64,000 nucleotides of DNA, from NCBI GenBank assembly GCA_016709155.1, contig JADJEI010000013.1:1-64000 (forward strand), written 5' to 3'. Every line of letters begins with the position of its first letter. The first letter of the stretch is position 1. The translations under genes were made by a program, and so were the position numbers. This document shows positions 27,747 through 35,200 of the stretch, one piece after another. Under the pieces are notes generated by a model. The model worked only from the letters and a program-made list of their open reading frames with translations. It searched no databases and was not told where the DNA came from. This stretch comes from Ignavibacteriales bacterium. Lineage in GTDB: Bacteria > Bacteroidota > Ignavibacteria > Ignavibacteriales > Ignavibacteriaceae.

Positions 27747-29267
27747 ATGAAACATAAATTAATTTTAGTATTCTCAGTTTTCATGTTCTCGACTGCTTTC
27801 AGTCAATGGTATCAGCAGCATACAGGAAATAGTCGGCTTTTTACAGTTGATTTTGTGAATGAAAATATTGGTTGGGCAGGGGGAGATAATGAAACTCTTC
27901 TCAAAACTACTGATGGCGGAAATACATGGATGGTGCTTAGTCAATCATTGTTCTCTCTTGATTTTATTCATGATCTCAATTTTTTGGACTCTTTGAATGG
28001 ATGGATGGTACTTAGTGGTTTCGAGCCAGACAGGCATGCACAAATTCTTAAAACCGCAGATGGGGGTATTACGTGGTCGCAACAGCAATATATATATGGC
28101 TTTTCTTTGCATTCAATTTATTTTACTGATCAAAATAACGGATGGACTGTAGGAAGTAACGGACTTAGTCTTCATACTTCTGATGGTGGACTGAATTGGT
28201 ATCAACAATTTAATGATGCGTGGTACGGCGGTTACTGGTTATATCCTGTATTCTTTATCAATAGTAATATCGGCTGGACGACCGGTAATACTTTAGGCTT
28301 GTACCTCAAGACAACTAACAGTGGGAATACCTGGCTAAATTATTATTTACCTACCTCTGATTGGATAACCGCAATAAGTTTTTTGGATGAAAATTTAGGA
28401 TGGTTAGCCGGTGATAATGGCAAAATACTCAAGACAACCAATGGCGGAATTAGCTGGACTTTAAAAAACAGCAGAACAAATATTCGCTTCCGCGATATAA
28501 AATTTCTTAATGAAAATACCGGCTGGGCTGTTGGATACAGCGGTACTATTTTAAAGTCAACCGATGGTGGAGAAATCTGGCTTCTACAGTCAAGTTCAAC
28601 ATTTAGTGATTTATTTTCAATTGATTTTATGAATGATTATCTGGGCTGGTGTGTTGGTGATTCGGAAGTAATATTGAACACCATCAATGGTGGACTTCCC
28701 GTTGAACTCGTTTCTTTTAATGCCTCTTTATCAGGCAACAAAGTCGAACTTTCCTGGATTACTTCATCTGAAATCAATAATCAGGGTTTTGAAATTCAGC
28801 GAAGGACATCAAATTCTAAATTTATTCCAATCGGCTTTATTAAAGGCAATGGGAGTACGACTGAGATTAATTATTATTCATTCTCTGATTTAATAGAAAC
28901 AAGTGATAACTATTTTTACAGATTGAAACAAATAGACTTCGGTGGTAGTTTTGAATATTCCAATGAAGTAATGATTGAGTATTCAGAAATGAATTTCAAT
29001 CTCCATCAAAATTTTCCTAACCCTTTCAATCCCTCAACAAAAATTAATTTTGATTTACCAGTTAATAGTCAGGTAAGGTTGAGTGTTTTTAATTCACTGG
29101 GTGAAGAAGTGGGTATACTAACAGATAATGAAATTTCAGCGGGTACGCATTCATTTGAATTTGATGCTAAGAATCTTTCCAGTGGATTTTATTTTTACCG
29201 AATAGATGTGGAAGGTGAGGATGGTAATCATTGGACGGAAAGTAAAAAGATGATATTGATGAAGTGA
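27747..29267 (+). CDS. Secreted YCF48-like propeller protein with type-9-like sorting tail
   Basis: I place the start at the ATG at 27747 because it gives a clean signal peptide (MKHKLILVFSVFMFSTAFSQ) with gagaaaa in front; the frame is open ten codons earlier. Blades read LKTTDGGNTWMVL, GWTVGSNGLSL, ILKTTNGGISW and GWAVGYSGTIL. A fibronectin-like region of the 'VELVSFNASLSGNKVELSWI' type follows. The end is NFPNPFNPSTKINFDLPVNS through KKMILMK, a C-terminal sorting domain. It is homologous to the broken protein at 19566-21402. Secreted or cell-surface; role unknown. Confidence 0.82.
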   Translation: MKHKLILVFSVFMFSTAFSQWYQQHTGNSRLFTVDFVNENIGWAGGDNETLLKTTDGGNTWMVLSQSLFSLDFIHDLNFLDSLNGWMVLSGFEPDRHAQILKTADGGITWSQQQYIYGFSLHSIYFTDQNNGWTVGSNGLSLHTSDGGLNWYQQFNDAWYGGYWLYPVFFINSNIGWTTGNTLGLYLKTTNSGNTWLNYYLPTSDWITAISFLDENLGWLAGDNGKILKTTNGGISWTLKNSRTNIRFRDIKFLNENTGWAVGYSGTILKSTDGGEIWLLQSSSTFSDLFSIDFMNDYLGWCVGDSEVILNTINGGLPVELVSFNASLSGNKVELSWITSSEINNQGFEIQRRTSNSKFIPIGFIKGNGSTTEINYYSFSDLIETSDNYFYRLKQIDFGGSFEYSNEVMIEYSEMNFNLHQNFPNPFNPSTKINFDLPVNSQVRLSVFNSLGEEVGILTDNEISAGTHSFEFDAKNLSSGFYFYRIDVEGEDGNHWTESKKMILMK

Positions 29268-29287
29268 TTATGCTCAATGTTTATTTT

Positions 29288-29316
29288 AAACCTCCGGCAT
29301 ACAGTCGGAGGTTTTT
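29288..29316. terminator. Rho-independent terminator between convergent genes
   Basis: Perfect arms aaacctccg / cggaggttt with a nine-base loop, followed by a T-run. It can serve both the secreted protein gene on the plus strand and the glycosyltransferase gene on the minus strand. Confidence 0.85.
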
Positions 29317-29320
29317 TATT

Positions 29321-30520
29321 TTAAATTGATTTTAGTATATGTGTTAATCTCTCCGCAGTCTTCTTCCTGTCAAATGTTTTTACAAAATCAATATCTGTTC
29401 TAAAATCGTTTTTCTTATTAAAAAATTCTTCCGCACTTTCGGAATAGTTGAACATCATTCCCGCATTTGCTTTTTCAATTATTTGTTTTACTTCATTGTT
29501 CTCATTCCCAAACGCTATGATTTGTTTACCGGAACGTAAATACTCAAACAATTTTCCAGGTACATGCCGCGGCTCGGTAGCACAGACAAGCAGGTAATCT
29601 GCATTGATGAGTTCTGTTAACATTTCTTTGTACTTCAAAAAGCCGAGATATTCCGTTCTTGGTTCAAGTCCTGCATCTGCGATTGCTTTTTTGATCACGG
29701 GACTTACTGTTCCAATAAATTTTAGTTTAAGTTTCCTCCCGCCATCAATTTGCTTTTTTATTGTTGCCCAAAAATTTCCGGGATTTTGAAAATCAAAAAT
29801 ATTTCCTGCATGTAAAAGCACTTCTTCTTTCTTTTCCCGATAAATTAAATTTGAAAAATCATCTTCATTATATCCCCAGTAAAGAACTTCCGATTTATTT
29901 TTGACAAAAGAATATTTGGTTGAATAATCAGCTCGTGTTGTTTCTGTTACAAAAATAATTTGTGAAGCGTGTTCGAGAACTTTTTTCTCTAAATGATTAT
30001 CAATCATTAAAGTTGTTTTACTTCGCTTAAAATTTTTATAGTAAATAATATCAACCCAGGGGTCAATTAAAACAGGAATGTGGGGTACATTAAAAGTTTT
30101 ACTAAGATTCATTCCAATTAAATGAGTGCTGTGCGGAGGACCGATTGTAATTATTGAACCAAAATTTTCTTTCGTATAAATCTTTTCTGCTTTTTTCAAT
30201 GCACTAAAATACCAGCCGATGCGTGCATCGGGAATAAAAAGATTCATTCTTATCCAGATTGATAAACGATGTGTAAGGCTTTCGTTGTTGAGCGATATAG
30301 CTTCGGACTCGATATATTTATCGTGCTTGTTTTTACCGGTAAATTTTTTGTATAGATCAAAAGGCTCAAAAGATTTTGATTTATAAATTTTTAGTGCAGG
30401 ATTTATCTGTTCCAGCAGGCTTTCATCACGCATTGAAGTTGTTTCATTTTCAACAGTAAGTACAATTGGTTCGCATCCAAATCCGGGCAAATATTTTATC
30501 ATCTGCAAAGGAAAATGCAC
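29321..30520 (-). CDS. GT4-like glycosyltransferase, N-terminus disturbed
   Basis: GT-B glycosyltransferase of about 400 residues. The C-terminal half has EVLLHAGNIFDFQNPGNFWA and YLLVCATEPRHVPGKLFEYL, then GKQIIAFGNENN. The open frame starts with a GTG at 30520, but the same frame upstream spells the true family N-terminus (KKKKVLFITYFFPPSGKATV) with no start codon. Removing one base from the T6 run at 30573-30578 would connect it to a GTG at 30581. I list the intact frame. The real gene probably starts near 30581, within or just after the upstream methyltransferase gene. Confidence 0.75.
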   Translation of the reverse strand: MHFPLQMIKYLPGFGCEPIVLTVENETTSMRDESLLEQINPALKIYKSKSFEPFDLYKKFTGKNKHDKYIESEAISLNNESLTHRLSIWIRMNLFIPDARIGWYFSALKKAEKIYTKENFGSIITIGPPHSTHLIGMNLSKTFNVPHIPVLIDPWVDIIYYKNFKRSKTTLMIDNHLEKKVLEHASQIIFVTETTRADYSTKYSFVKNKSEVLYWGYNEDDFSNLIYREKKEEVLLHAGNIFDFQNPGNFWATIKKQIDGGRKLKLKFIGTVSPVIKKAIADAGLEPRTEYLGFLKYKEMLTELINADYLLVCATEPRHVPGKLFEYLRSGKQIIAFGNENNEVKQIIEKANAGMMFNYSESAEEFFNKKNDFRTDIDFVKTFDRKKTAERLTHILKSI

Positions 30521-31169
30521 AGTAGCTTTTCCAGACGGCGGGAAAAAATAAGTGATGAATAAAACTTTCTTCTTTTTTCACTCCAATGAATCTTACAACT
30601 TCAGCTTTACCATCGTGATGTGCGCCTTCGTTAAGCAAAACAGATTGATATTCAATAAGCTCAATATCAATTCCAGAAAATGATTCGATTAATTCTTCTT
30701 TAGAATAAAGCAGTTCCAAATCCTGCGGACCGCCGGAGGATTTTCCCAATTGGTTTTTGTTGAATGCTTCAAGAATAATTTTGCCATTTTGTTTTAATGA
30801 ATTAACACATGCCTGATGTATCGCATTCCTTTCAACTTTCGGAAGGTGAATAAAAATTAGTGCAGCAACATCGTAATAATTTTCAGGATAATTGTACTTA
30901 ATAAATTCCGAAAGGGTGTAGTTGATTTTTACTTTTCTTTCCGCTGCAAGTTGAAGTGCTTTTTTTCTTGCTGAGGAACTAAAATCGAAAGCATCAGCCC
31001 GCCAGCCCGTTGAAGCTGCATAAACGGAGTTTCTTCCTTCACCATCACCGGGCAATAGAATTTTTCCTTTCGGAAGTTTATCAATCTGTTCTTTATAAAA
31101 TTGGTTTGGTTCTTTGCCGTAAACAAATTCTCTATCAGAAAATCGTTGATCCCAAAACTCTTTGCTCAT
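30450..31169 (-). CDS. TehB/Methyltransf_25-type SAM methyltransferase, C-terminus probably run-on
   Basis: Opens MSKEFWDQRFSDREFVYGKE, the typical start of small thiopurine/tellurite-type methyltransferases. Motif I is ILLPGDGEGRNSVYAASTGW and the post-motif is YYDVAALIFIHLPKVERNAI. Relatives end shortly after VVRFIGVKK, at about 205 residues. Here the frame continues for about 35 unlikely residues into the glycosyltransferase gene (an overlap of 71 bases), which fits an indel in the A6 run near 30573-30578. The substrate is unknown; relatives are often annotated as general small-molecule methyltransferases. Confidence 0.75.
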   Translation of the reverse strand: MSKEFWDQRFSDREFVYGKEPNQFYKEQIDKLPKGKILLPGDGEGRNSVYAASTGWRADAFDFSSSARKKALQLAAERKVKINYTLSEFIKYNYPENYYDVAALIFIHLPKVERNAIHQACVNSLKQNGKIILEAFNKNQLGKSSGGPQDLELLYSKEELIESFSGIDIELIEYQSVLLNEGAHHDGKAEVVRFIGVKKEESFIHHLFFPAVWKSYCAFSFADDKIFARIWMRTNCTYC

Positions 31170-31271
31170 TTGTATTTATACTTTATTAAAATTTCATCGC
31201 AAATTTAGAGAATAAAATATGGAATTTGAAACCAAGCAAGTATTGATTATGTTATTCTGCAAATAAAAGGA

Positions 31272-32363
31272 ATGAATATGTTAATAGATATTGAAACAGC
31301 ATCACCCCCGTTTAAAGTCGATCAGCAGTTTGCTGCTTCGGAACTTAAAAAGCGAATGGGAGGTTCGCCGGCTGTGGCACGAATGATTGAAATGACTGCT
31401 AATCAAAGTGGAATTGATCATCGCTATTTCGTGATTCCCGATGGTGACGAAAATGCTTCCGGTAAATTTTTTACGAAGGATGGAAATCATTATTCGCCAG
31501 ATACCAAAACCAGAATGCATGAATATGAAAAATGGGCTGTTTTACTTGCAGTAAATGCTGTAAATAAATTAGGCGAATTAAATAGAATTAACTTTTCAAC
31601 TATTAATAGAATAATAACTATTTCCTGTACCGGATTTTTTGCCCCCGGCTTGGATTATCAAATCATAAAAGAATTTAATCTGCCGCTGAATGTGAAAAGA
31701 ACAAACATTGGTTTTATGGGTTGTGCTGCTTCGTTAGTCGGGATTAATTCTGTCTGGGAAGCAATGAGACAGGATGAAAATGAAAACATACTTATGATTT
31801 CAGTAGAGCTTTGCAGCCTCCACCTTCAAACAGAACCAACACGCGATAATATTTTAGCCAATATGATTTTTGCTGACGGTGCCGCCGCCGCATTCTTTTC
31901 TAAAAATAATTTTTTACAAAAAAGAAAACTGGAAATACATTTTGCCGAATCATTTATGTTTGAAGATTCTGCAAAATACATGGGCTGGAAAATCGGCAAC
32001 AACGGTTTTGAAATGATGCTTTCTTCTGAACTGCCAAAAATTATTCTAAACAATGGAGCTCCAAAAGCGAAAGAAATTTTAGCAAAAAGAGGAATTGATA
32101 TTTCGAAAATTAAACATTGGGCTTTGCATCCCGGCGGTCGTGCAATTTTAGATTCACTTCAAAATGGACTGCAGCTTTCTGATCGGCAATTAAAACCTTC
32201 GAGAGATATACTAAAAAATTTTGGCAACCTTTCCTCGGTTTCGATTTTGTTTGTGCTTAAAAATATTTTAGAAAATGAGCAGCTTGATATTGATGATCTT
32301 TGCTGTGCTGTTGCGTTTGGACCGGGTCTAACAATGGAATTAGTGCTCTTCAAAGTATGCTGA
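31272..32363 (+). CDS. Type III polyketide synthase (chalcone synthase-like)
   Basis: A 363-residue thiolase-fold enzyme with the type III PKS catalytic triad: C151 in GFMGCAASLVG, H286 in WALHPGGRAI and N319 in NFGNLSSVS. Bacterial members extend acyl-CoA starters with malonyl-CoA to make alkylresorcinols or alkylpyrones. AAAGGA precedes the ATG by two bases; a second ATG lies two codons further. It leads a three-gene operon (stop and next start within two bases) with a methyltransferase and a flavoprotein, the layout of the Streptomyces griseus srsABC phenolic-lipid cluster. The product is inferred. Confidence 0.9.
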   Translation: MNMLIDIETASPPFKVDQQFAASELKKRMGGSPAVARMIEMTANQSGIDHRYFVIPDGDENASGKFFTKDGNHYSPDTKTRMHEYEKWAVLLAVNAVNKLGELNRINFSTINRIITISCTGFFAPGLDYQIIKEFNLPLNVKRTNIGFMGCAASLVGINSVWEAMRQDENENILMISVELCSLHLQTEPTRDNILANMIFADGAAAAFFSKNNFLQKRKLEIHFAESFMFEDSAKYMGWKIGNNGFEMMLSSELPKIILNNGAPKAKEILAKRGIDISKIKHWALHPGGRAILDSLQNGLQLSDRQLKPSRDILKNFGNLSSVSILFVLKNILENEQLDIDDLCCAVAFGPGLTMELVLFKVC

Positions 32364-32364
32364 G

Positions 32365-33033
32365 ATGAAAAGAGAATTTACCAAAGAGATAATGGATGAT
32401 TTTTCAATTCGCGATGAGAGAATTGATTTTGCATTAGCCGAACTGAATTTGATAAACAAATTTTTAGGTGGAAATTCTACTACTCGTTTCGGTGTAAAAT
32501 TATTATCGAATAATAATCATTCGAATCATAAATTATCTATTCTCGATGTAGGTGCTGGCAGCTCAGAGGTGCTGCAAAACAAAATTAACCATGATCTTGA
32601 TGTTTACTCTCTTGATTTGAATTTTAGAGTTTGTGAATACTTAAAAGAAAAATCAACTGACTCAAATGTTCTCTATGGCAATGCTCTTCACTTCCCTTTC
32701 AAAGAAAAATCAATTGACATTGTGCACCTCTCCCTTTTCCTTCACCACTTTACCGAACCAGAAATTAATTCGATTCTTACAATGTCTATAAAGATTTGCA
32801 AAGCAGGTATTGTAATAAATGATTTACGAAGATCGTGGTTTGCATATATCGGGATTTCACTTTTGACAAAGTTATTTTCGAAAAGTGAGATGGTAAAAAA
32901 TGATGGACCACTTTCAGTTAAAAGAGGCTTCACTAAAAATGAATTGATAAGGATTTTATCAAAGCCAGGGATAACAAATTACAAGATTTATCGTACTTGG
33001 GCTTTCAGATGGCTTGTTGTGATTTATGTCTGA
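32365..33033 (+). CDS. SAM-dependent methyltransferase of the polyketide operon
   Basis: A 222-residue Methyltransf_11-type protein: LSILDVGAGSSEVLQ (motif I), DVYSLDLNFRVCEYL, then FKEKSIDIVHLSLFLHHFTE and AGIVINDLRRS. Several bacterial type III PKS operons place such a methyltransferase directly after the synthase, where it O- or C-methylates the resorcinol or quinol product. Its start lies one base after the PKS stop and its end overlaps the flavoprotein start by eight bases, so coupling is tight. Confidence 0.85.
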   Translation: MKREFTKEIMDDFSIRDERIDFALAELNLINKFLGGNSTTRFGVKLLSNNNHSNHKLSILDVGAGSSEVLQNKINHDLDVYSLDLNFRVCEYLKEKSTDSNVLYGNALHFPFKEKSIDIVHLSLFLHHFTEPEINSILTMSIKICKAGIVINDLRRSWFAYIGISLLTKLFSKSEMVKNDGPLSVKRGFTKNELIRILSKPGITNYKIYRTWAFRWLVVIYV

Positions 33034-34204
33034 ACGAAAACCCATTCAACATGAAATAGCAATCATTGGAGGAGGTCCGGCCGGGGCTACTGCAGCAAGT
33101 TTTCTTTCGTCTGCTGGTTTTGATGTTTGCCTTTTTGAGAGAAAAAATTTTCCTCGCGATGTGCTTTGCGGCGAGTTTCTCTCGACTGAAGTAATTCAAA
33201 AAATAAAAGAGCTTGAACTCTATTCTGATTTTCTATCTCTAAATCCAAATAGAATTGATTCATTTAATTTTATTAGTAAAAATGGAAAAACTATCTCTGC
33301 CGGTTTTGACTTTGAAGCATTTGCACTTCGGCGATCAAACTTTGATAAAATGCTTTTGGATAAATGTCATCAAAATGGAGCAAAGGTTTATCAGCCCGCA
33401 GAAGTAAACTCTATTGTTAAATTAAATAATTATTTTAACATAAGCGCCCGAACTGAATCCGGTATAGTGAACATTGAAGTAAAATATGTAATTGCATCTT
33501 ATGGCAAGCAAAATAAATTAGATAAAATTCTTTTCAGAAAATTTATAAATAATCAATCACAGCTCAATGGGGTTAAGTTTCATTTGAACCAAAATGCGTT
33601 TTGCAATTTCAAAAAGAACGAGATAATTATTTTTTCCGGTTCAAATATTTATTGTGGGTTAAATAAAATAAATGGAGATAAAGTCACAGTCTGTTTTTTA
33701 GAAAATAGAAAAATATATGATGAGCCGCCACGTGCAAAAATAGTTCGAAACATAAAATCCAATCCTGTGCTCGCAGAAATGTTTACTAATGATTTTGGCC
33801 AGCAAATTCAGTCGGAACAGATTTACGGCACCGGAAATATTTATTTCGGATCGAAGGAAAAATTTAAAAATGGGATATTTTTTATTGGCGATGCTGCAGG
33901 ATTGATTGCACCGTTGGCGGGGGACGGTATCGCTATGGCAATGGAGTCAGGTAAGCTTGCCGCAGAAATAATTTATGATTTGAAAAATCATTCTCAATCT
34001 TTGGAAAAAATGGGAGGGATTTATGAGACAAATTGGAATGAATTATTTAAAAAAAGAATTACTTCTTCCCTATGGGTTCAGAAAATTTTAATGAACTCAT
34101 TCCTGACCTCAACAGGATTACTTCTTGCTGGTGCATACCCTGAGCTGCTAAAACGTTTAATCAGAATCACAAGAAATTATCCTGAAATTCAAAACAACAA
34201 TTAG
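33026..34204 (+). CDS. FAD-dependent oxidoreductase (UbiH/geranylgeranyl reductase-like) of the polyketide operon
   Basis: A 392-residue flavoprotein. The dinucleotide-binding site is IAIIGGGPAGATAASFLSSA, an ERKNFPRDVLCGEF motif follows, and the second FAD motif is FFIGDAAGLIAPLAGDGIAM. It resembles group A monooxygenases/reductases such as the flavoprotein hydroxylase of phenolic-lipid clusters, which turns alkylresorcinols into hydroxyquinols. It starts inside the end of the methyltransferase gene. A hydroxylase role is inferred from family and context. Confidence 0.85.
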   Translation: MSERKPIQHEIAIIGGGPAGATAASFLSSAGFDVCLFERKNFPRDVLCGEFLSTEVIQKIKELELYSDFLSLNPNRIDSFNFISKNGKTISAGFDFEAFALRRSNFDKMLLDKCHQNGAKVYQPAEVNSIVKLNNYFNISARTESGIVNIEVKYVIASYGKQNKLDKILFRKFINNQSQLNGVKFHLNQNAFCNFKKNEIIIFSGSNIYCGLNKINGDKVTVCFLENRKIYDEPPRAKIVRNIKSNPVLAEMFTNDFGQQIQSEQIYGTGNIYFGSKEKFKNGIFFIGDAAGLIAPLAGDGIAMAMESGKLAAEIIYDLKNHSQSLEKMGGIYETNWNELFKKRITSSLWVQKILMNSFLTSTGLLLAGAYPELLKRLIRITRNYPEIQNNN

Positions 34205-34222
34205 TTTTGAATTTTCATATTT

Positions 34223-34618
34223 TTGTACAAAAAAAATTTATCACTGAGATTTTATTTGAAAAATTTAGAACGCTTTATTGTAGTTGGCGATCGAGTGCTA
34301 ATTCATCCGGAACAGGACTCGAATAAAACAGCAAGTGGTTTGTATCTTCCTCCGGGAGTAAGCGAAAAGGAAAAAATTCAAAGTGGATATGTAATTAAAT
34401 CCGGCCCCGGTTATCCGACCGGTACTAATTTGGATGATGAGCCGTGGAAAGAGTCGAAAGATCTGGTTAAGTATATTCCTTTGCAGGCAAGGGAGGGTGA
34501 TCTGGCAATTTTTCTACGAAAAGAAGCATTTGAGATTGAGTTTGATAAGGAGAAATATCTAATAGTTCCGCAGTCAGCCATTCTTTTATTGATAAGAAAT
34601 GACAATGAGGGAATTTAA
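34223..34618 (+). CDS. GroES-like (Cpn10) co-chaperonin-fold protein
   Basis: Residues 13-130 match the Cpn10 fold: IVVGDRVLIHPEQDSNKTAS, then GLYLPPGVSEKEKIQSGYVI and a C-terminal KYLIVPQSAILLLI. It carries an insertion (PTGTNLDDEPWKESKDLVKY) where normal GroES has a short turn, and no groEL is next to it. The frame opens with a TTG at 34223; a TTG at 34256 (LKNLERFIVV) gives a more GroES-like N-terminus. It follows the flavoprotein gene by 18 bases. It is probably a divergent paralog, not the housekeeping GroES. Confidence 0.75.
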   Translation: MYKKNLSLRFYLKNLERFIVVGDRVLIHPEQDSNKTASGLYLPPGVSEKEKIQSGYVIKSGPGYPTGTNLDDEPWKESKDLVKYIPLQAREGDLAIFLRKEAFEIEFDKEKYLIVPQSAILLLIRNDNEGI

Positions 34619-34754
34619 CTTTAGCCACGATTTATCTTTGCTCCACACAAAAATAAAATTGATTTAAAAAAAGATTTATAATTAACAATAAGGCACTGGA
34701 TATCCATGGACGATATATCCCTCCCGTTTTAAACCTTTTTTGGCTTATTAAATC

Positions 34755-34943
34755 TTAGAGAAAATTAATCGCAAATAAAATTGCAGATATAATGACAGTC
34801 ACGATGAAAAACTCGAAATAACCAATCGAAAATTCTTTCTTAATAACCGGCTTAATCTCAGTTGATTGATGACTAATCCAATCACCTTTTTCGATTGACC
34901 ACTTTTCACCGTTTTTGTCGTAGTAAGTAAAGTTTGTTAGCAT
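34755..34943 (-). CDS. Small membrane protein, unknown
   Basis: A 62-residue reading frame with a polar N-terminal half (TYYDKNGEKWSIEKGDWISH) and one C-terminal membrane helix (EFFIVTVIISAILFAINFL). A gggat stretch precedes the ATG. The amino-acid pattern looks real (charged head, single tail anchor), but I recognise no family and it stands alone between the GroES-like gene and aconitase. Confidence 0.45.
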   Translation of the reverse strand: MLTNFTYYDKNGEKWSIEKGDWISHQSTEIKPVIKKEFSIGYFEFFIVTVIISAILFAINFL

Positions 34944-35200
34944 ATCCCATTAATTAAAAAGTAATAACTAGTTTTAAAATTTCCTTAACAAAGTTACACA
35001 ATTTCAAATATTATTCCATAACTATTATCGAATAAATATTGGTAAAATTTAACATTTTGGAAAATATCTCTAAAATTATAGTAAGAAATACCTATCACAT
35101 TAAAAATTTGCAGCATTTTCTACCAGTAAAAACATATATGCTGTCTTTTTCATATTTTTAAATAGTTAATTTGATTTAGAAAAATTTAAAGGAAAATAAT

